A DNA stretch of 32,446 nt from Gallionellales bacterium GWA2_60_18 (lineage in GTDB: Bacteria; Pseudomonadota; Gammaproteobacteria; Burkholderiales; Gallionellaceae): NCBI GenBank assembly GCA_001801105.1, contig MGWS01000028.1:1-32446 (forward strand). The letters are read 5' to 3'. The number at the start of each line of letters is the position of its first letter. Position 1 is the stretch's first letter. Positions 1 to 9,500 of the stretch are shown piece by piece. The position numbers and the translations under genes are program-made. The notes beneath the pieces were generated by a model. It saw only the letters and a list, made by a program, of their open reading frames with translations, was not told the DNA's origin and made no database searches.

Positions 1-35
1 GCGGACTTTACTAACTTCTAGCTGGTACGGTCTAG

Positions 36-329
36 GGGGAGCAGGTCAATTTAGTAAAAGCGGCTGAGCTGTACCTACAGGAAGCAGAGCGGGGTGATGT
101 AGTTGCGCAAATAAACCTTGGCTTGTTGTATGCACATGGGCGAGGTGCCCCTCAAAATTACGTTTTGGCATACATGTGGATATACATTGTGTTAAACACT
201 AATAGTAATCATCCATATTTAGCAAAATCTTTAAATGAATGGGCGGAGAAAATGACTGCCAATCAAATAGCCGAAGCTCAGGAACTCGCCAAAAAACGTA
301 TCACAAACAATTTTAAGACTAGGGAGTGA
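36..329 (+). pseudogene. Sel1-repeat protein, 3' fragment
   Basis: An open frame runs from just after an in-frame TAG at 33-35 to a TGA at 327-329. It encodes one recognisable Sel1 repeat: KAAELYLQEAERGDVVAQ, then INLGLLYAHGRGAPQNYVLAYMW. A short polar tail follows. Sel1 repeats are helical TPR-like protein-interaction units and normally occur in tandem behind a signal peptide. Here only the last unit survives. The only usual start codon in the frame is a TTG at 123, inside the repeat, so the reading frame upstream has been lost. The AT content is visibly higher than in the neighbouring genes. It is most likely a decayed or 5'-truncated gene. A frameshifted gene extending left of the window is also possible. 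Confidence 0.55.
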
Positions 330-766
330 GTTTGCTGTCACCACTCACTTTGAGTGATCGATAAACGCGAACCTCGTTTATGTCTGCGGTGGAGCCAGTC
401 CGGTGATTTACGCCAAGATCAACGGCTGCTTCCTGTCTCATAGCTGACAGTCGCAAGATACCTTGTCTATAACGGCAATGTGCCGTTAGCACCCCTCGGA
501 ATTTTCGAAAGCAGACACTCGCAGCCGATGGAAGCTGATTGACTTCGACCGTCCGCTCAGGCCGACAACCGGAAGTCCGCCGAGCCACCTCTGAGGTTCC
601 GCTCCTGGCTGCGGGTTCAATCCGCTCAATAGCAGGTCAGCATTCTGGCCGCTACGATAGCTGTCGCCCCGCGAAGCGGCGGGAGCTGCCGGAAAATTTT
701 CAGCGCACCACTCCACAGACTTTCCATTTGGGTTATGCTCCCGCAACTCGTTTATTGCACCGCGCC
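330..766. other. gene-free, repeat-scarred spacer
   Basis: No convincing gene lies here. A frame is open from 539 into the next gene, but its translation before 767 is arginine- and serine-rich and resembles no domain. Two perfect small inverted repeats are visible: ATAAACG/CGTTTAT at 361-381 and TAACGGCA/TGCCGTTA at 470-488. From about 510 to 660 there are several degenerate copies of a motif like TCCGCTCNNGGCYG at irregular spacing, which suggests a decayed repeat array. A short GC-rich hairpin (CCGC, GAA, GCGG) sits near 667-677. Confidence 0.5.
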
Positions 767-2062
767 ATGAACAGCATAGACCCGCTCACAGGATTCCTCG
801 ACCGATTCGGCTGCATGCAAACCGCAGCAAAACTCGCCGCCGATGCGACGATCAGCGGCAATGCGTTCGCCGTCATCTGGGTCGACATCGACCGTTTCAA
901 GCAGATCAACGAGTCGTTCGGGCATCTGGGCGGCAACATGATGATCGAAGACCTCGCCCTCCGCTTCCGCGCCAGGGTGAGCGGACGCGCCGAACTCTCC
1001 CGCATGGCCGGCGACGAATTCGTGTTCCTCCTGCCGAAATGCGATCGCGCCCAGGCGCAGCAATTTGCCGCCGAGCTGGTCAGCACGATCGAAGAGCCGA
1101 TGACCATAGGCAACCTGACCCTCCATCCCACCGCCAGCATCGGCATCGCGATCCACGAACCCGGCGAAGACCCCCTCGCCCTGCTCGAGCGCGCCGACCA
1201 TGCCATGTTCGCGGCCAAGCACCGCGGTGGCAACTGCATCGTCTATTCCGGCGACGAGCCCATTCCCGGGCGCCTCGGCGTCACTCTCGCGCGCGAGGAA
1301 CTCTCCATCGAGAACGACCTGCACACCGCGCTGGAGACCGGCGGATTCTGTCTGCACTACCAGCCCATCATCAGCGCGGACGGGCGGGTCGATTCTGTCG
1401 AGGCGCTGATGCGCTGTACCATCGGCGGCCAGAACATCCCACCGGTCAAATTCATCCCGGTCGCGGAAAAGACCGGCCTGGTGATCCGCCTCGGCGAATG
1501 GAGCCTGCTGCAGGGCGCGATGCATGCGCGCCTGCTGCATGAATCCGGGCACGACACCAGAGTCGCCGTCAATGTCTCGCGCGCCCAACTGGTGTCGCCG
1601 AAATTCACCGAGGCGCTGTATGCCGCGCTGGCCTGCTCCGGCGTCCGTCCCGAGCATGTCGAGCTGGAACTGACCGAATCCCTGTTCATGGATATTTCCG
1701 ACATCGTGCAACATAACCTGAAGAACGCCATCGCCGCAGGCGTGGGACTGGCCATCGACGATTTCGGCACCGGCTATTCCTGCCTGGCGAACCTGAAGGA
1801 CATCCCGGCCGGCAAACTCAAGCTGGACCGTGCCTTTGTCACCGTGCTGCCCGAGGACAAGCGCGCCATGGCCGTGGTCAGGTCGGTGACCCGGCTCGGC
1901 CATGACCTGGGCATGACCATCGTGGCCGAAGGCTGCGAGAACCAGGGGCAGATCGACGCCCTGTTCGATGCGGGCGTCGACGCCATCCAGGGTTTCTTCT
2001 ACGCCAAACCCATGCCAGAGGATATCCTGTTGCCATGGCTGAAAACGAGGAGCGAAAAATGA
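767..2062 (+). CDS. GGDEF-EAL cyclic-di-GMP enzyme
   Basis: This soluble 431-residue protein has a GGDEF domain (about 1-170) followed by an EAL domain (about 185-430). There is no sensory or membrane segment. The start at 767 is chosen because the protein then begins with the canonical DPLTGF opening of a GGDEF domain; the open frame upstream is unlike protein. The cyclase signature reads AGDEF (81-85) instead of GGDEF, so synthase activity is uncertain. The EAL half looks catalytically complete: EALMR near 212, [21 protein letters not shown], the KLDRAF lysine, VAEGCEN and QGFFYAKPMP. The likely role is c-di-GMP hydrolysis, perhaps with the GGDEF domain as a GTP-sensing module. The stop overlaps the next start as ATGA, so the two genes are translationally coupled. 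Confidence 0.88.
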   Translation: MNSIDPLTGFLDRFGCMQTAAKLAADATISGNAFAVIWVDIDRFKQINESFGHLGGNMMIEDLALRFRARVSGRAELSRMAGDEFVFLLPKCDRAQAQQFAAELVSTIEEPMTIGNLTLHPTASIGIAIHEPGEDPLALLERADHAMFAAKHRGGNCIVYSGDEPIPGRLGVTLAREELSIENDLHTALETGGFCLHYQPIISADGRVDSVEALMRCTIGGQNIPPVKFIPVAEKTGLVIRLGEWSLLQGAMHARLLHESGHDTRVAVNVSRAQLVSPKFTEALYAALACSGVRPEHVELELTESLFMDISDIVQHNLKNAIAAGVGLAIDDFGTGYSCLANLKDIPAGKLKLDRAFVTVLPEDKRAMAVVRSVTRLGHDLGMTIVAEGCENQGQIDALFDAGVDAIQGFFYAKPMPEDILLPWLKTRSEK

Positions 2063-2922
2063 ACGACAATTCGCTGGGAGTCGACGGCCTGCTCGAACGA
2101 TCCCTGCTCGACATCGGTATCCCGCCCTGCCCGGCCATACTCAGCCGGTTCATGGACGAGTCGCAGAAAGACGAACCGGACTATCATCGCCTGGCCGAGA
2201 TCGTCGGCTCGGATGTCTGCATCTCGGCCGGCCTCATCAAGACCGCCAACTCGCCTTTCTTCGGCATGCGCCAGCGGGTGCGCTCGGTGAACGAGGCGCT
2301 CACGGTGCTCGGCCTGAAAGCCTCCAGCCGCGCCGTGGCCGGCATCATCCTGCGCAACACCTTCCCGTACACCGCGCCCATGGAGCGTTTCTGGGATGCT
2401 TCGGCGCGCATTGCGAACCTGTCCGGCTGGCTGGTGCAGCATCTCGATATTGTCGGTCTCATGGCGGAGGACGCCTACACCTTCGGCCTGTTCCGCGACT
2501 GCGGCATCCCGATCCTGCTCAAACGCTTCCCGAACTACCGTGCGGCACTCGATGCAGCCAACCACGACGGCGTGCGCAGCTTCATCGAAGTGGAACAGAC
2601 CGAAATACCGACCAACCATGCCATGGTGGGCTGCATCCTGTCGCAAAGCTGGTGGCTTCCGGAAGAGATCTGCCTCGCCATCCGCAACCACCATGATCTT
2701 GCGGCGCTGTCCTCGGCCGGCTCCAGGCTGCCGATGCTGAGCCGCAAGCTCATCGCGACCTCGCAGCTCGCGGAACATCTCGTGCAACAGCAACTCGGCC
2801 TGAGCCTTACGCGCGAATGGTCGAAGCTGGGCTCCACCTGCCTGCAAATCCTCGGGCTGGAGGAAGCGCAACTTGAAACGCTGTATGCCGAGGCCACCCC
2901 CATCGCATCGGCATCCGAATAA
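2059..2922 (+). CDS. HDOD-domain signalling protein
   Basis: This 287-residue protein is almost entirely one HDOD domain, a metal-free relative of HD phosphohydrolases. It has the typical features LDIGIPPCPAILSRF, the ISAGLIKTANSPFFG helix, and a VNEALTVLGLKASSRAV segment. HDOD proteins act as signalling adaptors and often accompany c-di-GMP enzymes; no catalytic activity is expected. The start at 2059 is favoured over an in-frame ATG at 2035. It is preceded by GAGGAGCGAAAA, a good ribosome site, and forms a 4-bp ATGA overlap with the upstream GGDEF-EAL gene. The coupling suggests that the two proteins work in one pathway. The target is not visible from the sequence. Confidence 0.85.
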   Translation: MNDNSLGVDGLLERSLLDIGIPPCPAILSRFMDESQKDEPDYHRLAEIVGSDVCISAGLIKTANSPFFGMRQRVRSVNEALTVLGLKASSRAVAGIILRNTFPYTAPMERFWDASARIANLSGWLVQHLDIVGLMAEDAYTFGLFRDCGIPILLKRFPNYRAALDAANHDGVRSFIEVEQTEIPTNHAMVGCILSQSWWLPEEICLAIRNHHDLAALSSAGSRLPMLSRKLIATSQLAEHLVQQQLGLSLTREWSKLGSTCLQILGLEEAQLETLYAEATPIASASE

Positions 2923-2959
2923 GAACCTGTTGAAATAGTCTCCCGGTTCCCCGGCGCAT

Positions 2960-2989
2960 TTGTCCGCAATCGCGGACGCATGATATTCT
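2960..2989 (+). promoter_or_regulatory. candidate sigma-70 promoter of map
   Basis: TTGTCC at 2960-2965 and TATTCT at 2984-2989 are separated by 18 bp, about 30 bp upstream of the map start. A perfect GTCCGC/GCGGAC inverted repeat (2962-2977) overlaps the -35 element and the spacer. It could be an operator, or the remains of a weak terminator for the HDOD gene. This is pattern matching only. Confidence 0.4.
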
Positions 2990-3017
2990 CGGGCATTGCA
3001 GACATGACCGAACCAGC

Positions 3018-3812
3018 ATGCCCGTTCCCATCAAGACCCCGCAGGAAATCGAGAAGATGCGCGTCGCCGGCAGGCTGACCAGCGAAGTACTCGACTACAT
3101 CACGCCGTTCGTCAGGGCCGGCGTCACCACCGACGAACTCGACAAGCTGTGCCATGACCTGATCGTCAATGTGCAACACGGCATCCCCGCACCGCTCAAT
3201 TACGCGCCAGGCGGCCATACGCCATATCCGAAGTCCATCTGTACCTCGATCAACCATCAGGTATGCCACGGCGTGCCGGGCGACAAGGCACTGAGAAACG
3301 GCGACATCGTCAACCTCGACGTCACCGTGATCAAGGACGGCTATCACGGCGACAGCAGCCGCATGTTCTATGTCGGCGAACCCTCCATCCAGGCGCGGCG
3401 CCTGTGCGAGGTCACCTGGCAGGCGCTGTGGCGCGGCATCCGCATGGTCAGGCCGGGCGCGTATCTCGGCGACATCGGTTACGCCATCCAGAGCTACGTC
3501 GAACCGCTGGGCTACAGCGTGGTGCGCGAGTTCTGCGGCCACGGCATCGGCCAGCGTTTTCACGAGGAGCCGCAGGTGCTGCACTATGGCCGCCCCAAGA
3601 CGGGCATCCGGCTGGAGCCGGGCATGACCTTCACCATCGAGCCGATGATCAATGCCGGCAAAGCCGCCATCAAGCAGCTCGGCGACGGCTGGACCGTGGT
3701 CACCAAGGACCACAGCCTGTCTGCGCAATACGAGCACACCATCCTCGTCACCGACAGCGGCTTCGAAGTGCTGACCGATTCCGATGGCTGCCCGCCACCT
3801 CCCCCGCTCTGA
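3018..3812 (+). CDS. map: methionine aminopeptidase, type I
   Basis: This cytosolic dinuclear-metal peptidase removes the initiator methionine from nascent proteins. The 264-residue length fits type Ia enzymes. All the expected ligands are visible with family spacing: His84 in QVCHG, Asp101 in VNLDVTV, Asp112 in GYHGDSS, His175 in CGHGIG, Glu208 in FTIEPM and Glu239 in QYEHTI. The C-terminus extends a little beyond the core and ends in a proline run. The last 29 bases overlap the start of glnD, so the two are probably co-transcribed and coupled. No strong ribosome site precedes the ATG; the start is chosen because the family N-terminus begins here (IKTPQEIEKMRVAGRL). Confidence 0.95.
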   Translation: MPVPIKTPQEIEKMRVAGRLTSEVLDYITPFVRAGVTTDELDKLCHDLIVNVQHGIPAPLNYAPGGHTPYPKSICTSINHQVCHGVPGDKALRNGDIVNLDVTVIKDGYHGDSSRMFYVGEPSIQARRLCEVTWQALWRGIRMVRPGAYLGDIGYAIQSYVEPLGYSVVREFCGHGIGQRFHEEPQVLHYGRPKTGIRLEPGMTFTIEPMINAGKAAIKQLGDGWTVVTKDHSLSAQYEHTILVTDSGFEVLTDSDGCPPPPPL

Positions 3813-6345
3813 CGACGTCCCCGCGCTGCGCGAGGCGCTGCGCAGCGACCGTCTCGCCCTCGAACAGGATTTCCTCCAGCACGGCAGGGCCGCGCGGCTG
3901 CTCGGCGCGCACACCCGGCTGGTCGACCGCTACCTGTGCCGGGTCTGGCGGCAGCTCGGCATGCCGCCGCATATCGCGCTGATCGCGGTGGGCGGCTACG
4001 GGCGCTGCAAGCTGTATCCCAAATCGGATATCGACCTGCTGATCCTGCTGGATGCCGAGCCGAATGATGCCCTGCAGCAACAGTTGCACCGGCTGATCGG
4101 CGTGTTATGGGACATCGGGCTGGAAGTCGGCCATAGCGTCCGCACCGTTGAGCAGTGCATGAACGAGTCCGCCGATATCACGGTGCAGACCAACCTGCTC
4201 GAAGCGCGCCTGATCGCGGGCGACAAGCAATTGTTCGATGAATTGTGCGATGCCGTGCAACGGCGCCTCGACCTGCGCGCCTTTTATCTCGCCAAGCTGG
4301 AAGAACAACAGCGACGGCACGCGCGCTACGCGGAAGCCGATTACAACCTCGAGCCCAACCTCAAGGAAAGCCCGGGCGGCCTGCGCGATTTTCAGACCGT
4401 CACCTGGATCGCGCGCGCGGCCGGCCTGGGAACGCACTGGAGCGAGCTCGCGCAAGTCGGCCTGATCACGCCTGCCGAGGCGCGCCAGATCGCGCGCCAC
4501 AGCACGCTGCTGGCGACGCTGCGCACCCATCTGCATTACCTCGCCGGGCGCCACGAAGACCGTTTGCTGTTCGATTTCCAGACCCGGCTCGCCGAACGCA
4601 TGGGCATTGCCGACTCGGCCAACCGCCGCGCCAGCGAACACCTGATGCAGCGCTATTACCGCACCCGGCTGGCGGTACGCCAGTTCAACACCATCCTGCT
4701 GCAAAACCTGCGCGACTACCTGTTCCGCGATGCGCTCCCGCAACGCCTGCTGAACGAGCGCTTCCGGGCCGTCGGCACGCTGCTGGAGATCCGCGACGAG
4801 CATTTGTTCGAGCACACCCCGGAAGCGATCTTCGAGCTGTTCCTGCTGATGCAGCAACATCCCGAATTGACCGACCTCAGCGCCACCACGTTACGTGCGT
4901 TATGGCGCGCGCAGCACCTGGTCAATGCGGCATTCCGGCGCAACCCGCTGAACCGCGCGCGCTTCATGGAAATCCTGCGCCAGCAGCGCGAAGTCATCAT
5001 CGCGCTGCGGCGCATGAACCAGTACGGGATACTCGGGCGCTATCTTCCCGCCTTCGGGCGCATCGTCGGACAGATGCAGCATGACCTGTTCCATGTCTAT
5101 ACGGTGGACGAACATATCCTGACGGTGATGCACAACCTGCGCCGTTTTGCGATGCCGGAGTACGCGCTGGAAATGCCGCTGTGCAGCAAACTGATGGGCG
5201 AGTTCGCCCGTCCCGAGGTGCTGTATATCGCCGGGCTGTTCCACGACATCGCCAAGGGACGCGGCGGCGACCACGCGCAGCTGGGCAAGAAGGATGCGCG
5301 CGCATTCTGCATCCAGCACCAGCTCAGGCGCGACGACACCGACCTGGTGGTGTGGCTGGTGGAGAACCACCTCATCCTGTCCGACACGGCGCAGAAACAG
5401 GACTTGTCCGACCCGGAGGTGATCGCGGATTTCGCCGACAGGATAAAGAACGACCGCTATCTGGTCGCGCTGTACCTGTTGACCGTGGCGGATGTGCGCG
5501 GCACCAGCCTGAAGATATGGAACGCCTGGAAGGCGAAACTGTTCGAGGACCTGTTCCGCCTGACGCGCCGCCACCTTGGCGGCGACACCTCCGCCAACCT
5601 CCTCGACGAGATCCGCAACCAGGCAGCCACCACGCTGAATCTTTACGGGATGCACCCTGACTCCTACCAGATGTTCTGGGCGCAACTCGACGAAAGTTAT
5701 TTTCTGGACCACGAAGCGCAGGAGATCTCCTGGCATACCCGCTGGCTGGCCTACAAGGTGGATACCGCCGCGCCCATCGTCAAGGCGCGTTTGAGCCGCG
5801 TCGGCGAAGGCTTGCAGGTGATGGTGTACTGCCCGGACCAGCGCGGCCTGTTTGCGCGCATCTGCAATTTTTTCGCGTCCATGAATTACACCATCGCCGA
5901 AGCCAAGATCCACACCACGCGGCACGGCTATGCACTGGACAGTTTCCAGATCATGGAAGCCGCGCGCAGCGGCACGGCATACCGCGACATCATGACCTAC
6001 ATCGAATTCGAACTGGCGCAACAGATCGCGCAAGCCAGGCCTATCGTGCTCGCCGCATCGGGACGCGTCAGCCGGCAACTCAAGCACTTCCCCATCGGCA
6101 CCGAAGCCGCGATCAGGCCGGACAACAAGGGGATGCATGTGCTGACGCTGATTACCGGAGACCGCCCCGGCCTGCTGGCGCGCATCGCGCTGATCCTGGA
6201 CAAGCACAACATCCGCCTGCACCGTGCCAAGATCAACACATTGGGCAGCCGTGCCGAAGACGTATTCTGGATCAGCGGCGCGGCGCTCGCGCAGGACGAG
6301 CGCAGGGAAGCGCTGCTGGCAGCATTGAAGGAAGGCGTGGAATAA
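3784..6345 (+). CDS. glnD: bifunctional PII uridylyltransferase/uridylyl-removing enzyme
   Basis: GlnD is the primary nitrogen sensor. It adds UMP to PII proteins when glutamine is low and removes it when glutamine is high. The 853-residue protein has the full domain set. A nucleotidyltransferase site (GGYGRCKLYPKSDIDLLIL) lies near residues 69-88, and the GlnD-specific helical region carries NLKESPGGLRDFQTV. An HD phosphohydrolase motif (LFHDIAKGRGGDH) lies near 484, and two C-terminal ACT domains (from about 677 and 783) bind glutamine. The ATG lies 29 bp inside map. The TAA stop abuts a MITE-like element whose apparent target duplication is that same TAA. It fits functionally with the NtrC-type amt promoter elsewhere in the window. 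Confidence 0.96.
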   Translation: MAARHLPRSDDVPALREALRSDRLALEQDFLQHGRAARLLGAHTRLVDRYLCRVWRQLGMPPHIALIAVGGYGRCKLYPKSDIDLLILLDAEPNDALQQQLHRLIGVLWDIGLEVGHSVRTVEQCMNESADITVQTNLLEARLIAGDKQLFDELCDAVQRRLDLRAFYLAKLEEQQRRHARYAEADYNLEPNLKESPGGLRDFQTVTWIARAAGLGTHWSELAQVGLITPAEARQIARHSTLLATLRTHLHYLAGRHEDRLLFDFQTRLAERMGIADSANRRASEHLMQRYYRTRLAVRQFNTILLQNLRDYLFRDALPQRLLNERFRAVGTLLEIRDEHLFEHTPEAIFELFLLMQQHPELTDLSATTLRALWRAQHLVNAAFRRNPLNRARFMEILRQQREVIIALRRMNQYGILGRYLPAFGRIVGQMQHDLFHVYTVDEHILTVMHNLRRFAMPEYALEMPLCSKLMGEFARPEVLYIAGLFHDIAKGRGGDHAQLGKKDARAFCIQHQLRRDDTDLVVWLVENHLILSDTAQKQDLSDPEVIADFADRIKNDRYLVALYLLTVADVRGTSLKIWNAWKAKLFEDLFRLTRRHLGGDTSANLLDEIRNQAATTLNLYGMHPDSYQMFWAQLDESYFLDHEAQEISWHTRWLAYKVDTAAPIVKARLSRVGEGLQVMVYCPDQRGLFARICNFFASMNYTIAEAKIHTTRHGYALDSFQIMEAARSGTAYRDIMTYIEFELAQQIAQARPIVLAASGRVSRQLKHFPIGTEAAIRPDNKGMHVLTLITGDRPGLLARIALILDKHNIRLHRAKINTLGSRAEDVFWISGAALAQDERREALLAALKEGVE

Positions 6346-6548
6346 GAAGCTGTCTTAAAAATTGCTGCGGAGGGCGTCTGATGGAACTACTAGCCATTCC
6401 ACTAGGCTGCCAAAATACAGCAGCCAAGTGGCTGGTTATGCGGCGTTGCGCGGTACTCGAAATCCTCATGTACTTTCTTGTACATTCCGGTTTCTGCGTT
6501 CCGTGCGCCTTGCATCCATCCCCCCTCGCGAATTTTTAAGACAGCTTC
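6346..6548. mobile_element. MITE-like element, 203 bp, perfect 18-bp TIRs
   Basis: The ends are perfect inverted repeats: GAAGCTGTCTTAAAAATT at 6346-6363 and its exact complement at 6531-6548. TAA flanks the element on both sides (6343-6345 and 6549-6551), consistent with a 3-bp target duplication. The left TAA is the glnD stop codon. There is no transposase; the interior holds short palindromes such as GGCTGC/GCAGCC around 6406-6426 and a GTACTTTCTTGTAC-like stretch. A 3-bp TNA duplication is known for parts of the IS5 family, so mobilisation by such an element is a reasonable inference. Lying between convergent genes, its fold could also act as a bidirectional terminator. Confidence 0.75.
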
Positions 6549-6579
6549 TAAGGAACGGGCGCAGGAGAACAGCCGCCCG

Positions 6580-9500
6580 TCAGCTCTCTGCCCCGAGCCG
6601 GTCGGATAACCTCAACTCACCCGAGACGGGATGGTGGGTCGGCTGCTGGGCAAGTCCGGTTTCCGGTGCCGTCGTCAGGATAACCGGTGCTGCCGCGACT
6701 TCCTGCTGCACTGCAGGGATCGATCTGCTCGCTTCCGCAGTCTGCTCCGGTGCCGTTACCTGCGACTGCAACAATGGCACCGAGAGCCCGGCGAACGCAG
6801 CCGCCAGTCCGACAGCCTTCAACAGCCGGCCGAAGGATTTGTTCTTGCGCAGCCGCACCATCAGTTGCCGCACCGCCACTTCGGTGCGCGAGTCTTCGAT
6901 CTGCGCCCGCAGCCGTTCGTTCTCATGTTCTTCCAGTTCGGCGCGCTGCTGCGCCGCCAGCATCGCCTCACGCTCCAGCATCGCCCTGGTCTGAGCCGCC
7001 TCACGGACACGCTGTTCGGCGATCAGGTGCTCTTCTGCGGCGGTGCTGGCCTGTTGTTCTTCCCCGATGCGCAACTCGGTCTCGGTCACCATGCGCTGCT
7101 CGCTTTCCAGTCTTATCCGTTGTTGTTCCAGCAGATCCTGCTCTTCTTCCAGCCGGCGCAGCAAGGCTTCTTCCATCTGCTGCTCGATAGCGGCGCGCTC
7201 GCGTGCCGCCTCCTGCAATGCGGTCTCGATCTGGATGCGCTGCTGTTCCGCCTGTGCGGCCAGACGCTCCTCGACGGCGGTCTGCTCGGCTGCCGCCAGG
7301 ATGGCCTGGATGGATTCCTTATACTGCTGCCGGATGGTTTCGATGATTCCCTCGGCTTGCCGCATGGCGTCCTGTTCCGCCGCGATCTTGTCATGCTCGG
7401 CCTGTGCAGCCAGGCTCTCTGCCTCGATGCGCGCCTGCTTGGCCTGCTCCGCCTCTTCCGCCAGCCTCAGGCGTCGCGCGGTTTGCGCCTGCAACTCGCG
7501 TTCCTGCTCGATACGGTGTTGTTCCTGTCCGAGTAAATGCGCCTCATCCTGCACATGCTGTTCCGCGATCCGCTCTGCCTCGTCGGACGCTTCGGCGCGC
7601 TGGCGCGCGGCGATCACCGCCTGCTCTTCGGCGCGCAGGCGAGCCTGCTCGGCCTGTTCCGCCTTGCGATCCTCCTCGATGCGCAGCATCGCCACCTTCT
7701 CGGCGCGGGACATGGCCTCATCGCGCGCCAGCCGGGCTTCGGCAACCTGCTTGCTGAAGGCGACGGCTGCACGTGCCTCGGCACGGATCTTCTCCTCCTC
7801 GACCTGGAGCGCCTGGCGCTCCGCATCGGCACGAACCTTGGCGATGTTCCTGGCGCGCACCGCCGCCTCTTCAAGCGCCTGCGCATCGCGCAGGGCCTGC
7901 ACGTTCAGCCGTTCGGCTTCTTCCGCCATCTCCCGTGCGCGCATCTCCAGCTCGATGCGCATATTGTCGGCATCGATGGCATCCATATCGGCGGCCATGC
8001 GCGCATCGATCTCGGCGATGGCGCGTAACTCGGTCTCGCGTTGCGTCTCGGCGATGAGTTGCGCATTCCTTGCCAGTTCGGTGCGCTCTTCCGCCGCCGC
8101 AGAGGCCTCTTCCAGCGCCTGCATCTTTTGCTGCGTCGCTGCGAGCGCGGTCTGCTCTACGTCCAGGTTGCGTTCGGCTGCCGCACGCTCGGCCATCGCG
8201 GCTTCTGCCCGCAACTGCACGGACTGCAACGCGGTGTTCTGCGCCTGCAATTTTTCCAGCAGCGCTTTCTCGATCTGTTGTTCCGTCTCGATACGCTCCT
8301 GCTCGGTATGCAACAGCGCCCGTTCGTGCGCTGCGCTTTCTGCGGCGATGCGCGCCGCTTCCTGCGCCACGGCAGTGCGCTCGTTCGCCAGCTCGATCGC
8401 CTGAGTCTCGGCCTGCAACTTGGTCTCGACCGCGCGCGCCGCCTGCAACTCCGCTTCGGCGCGCTGCTGCGCCAGCACGGTCAGGTCGCGTTCCCCCTTC
8501 AGCCGGTGCGCGGCCGCCTGTGCGGCCATGGTTTCCGTCATCAGGCGATCCTTCGCTTCCTGCTCGGCCTGGCGCAGCAGGATGTTGGCTTCTTCCTGGG
8601 ACTTCAGCGCCCCCTTGTCGGCCTCCGCCTGCACCAGCGACAGCCCTGCCGCTTCCTGTTCCGCCTTGAGCTTGCGCTCGGCCGCGACGCGCGCGAGCGC
8701 CTCGGCCTCGGCACGCTGTTTCGCCGCCTCATAGGCTTGCCGCTCGGTATGCTCGCGCGTATCCGCGTCCGCCCTGGCCTGATCCTCGGCCAGTTTGCGT
8801 GCCACGGCAAGATCCGTGGCAGCACGTTCCGCCGCGATGCGCGCCATGGCCGACTGTTCGGCGCTCCGGTCGGCGGCGAGCCGCGCCTCGATCTCGCCCA
8901 GCGCCATCGCTTCGGCGCGCGCGCGCGCGCTCGCCGCATCGGCGGCCGCCTGTTCGGCGCTTGCCCTGGAGGCGAGCAGCGCAACCGTTTCCTGTTCCTT
9001 TTGCACCTTTTCCTGCACGGCGCGCGCGATCGTCCGGTCCGTCGCTTCCTTTTCCTGGGCGAGGCGGGCAGCTTCCTGCTCCAGCCGGGCGCGGTCTTCC
9101 GCCGCATGGGCGGCACGCTGTTCGGCCTCGACGCGTTTGCTTATCTTATCCAGCTCTGCCTGTTCGGCATCGGTGCGTTCCCGTACCAGACGGGCTTCTT
9201 CGCTCTCGGCTGCGGTGCGCTGCACCGCGATGTCGCGCAGGCGGGATTCCTGCCGGAGCTTGTCCTCGGCCATCTCCTGCTGCTGCCGCTCGGCGGCGAT
9301 CCGTTCCATCGCCAGCTGCACGGCCTTTTCCTCGATTCCGGTGATGGTGGTACGGATGACGCGCATCTCCGTTTCGGCGCGTTGTTGTGCGGTCACTTCC
9401 GCCTGGCGCTGCTGCTCGGCCAGCGTGGACAGCTCGCGTTCGGCCCTGGTCTTGCTCTCGGCGGCGGCGCGGGCGACCTGCTCCTCCTGCATGCGCCGGT

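Noticed and set aside
470..488. Integron attC-like site
   Set aside because: The palindrome TAACGGCA/TGCCGTTA lacks the GTTRRRY and RYYYAAC core boxes and their spacing, and no integrase or cassette is visible.
539..766. N-terminal extension of the GGDEF-EAL protein
   Set aside because: The open frame continues upstream, but its translation is low-complexity Arg/Ser/Pro-rich and overlaps the repeat tract. The GGDEF domain begins cleanly at 767.
6555..6580. Terminator for the coiled-coil gene (ACGGGC/GCCCGT)
   Set aside because: The stem is only 6 bp with a 14-base loop, overlaps the stop codon and has no T-run. The adjacent MITE palindrome is a better candidate.
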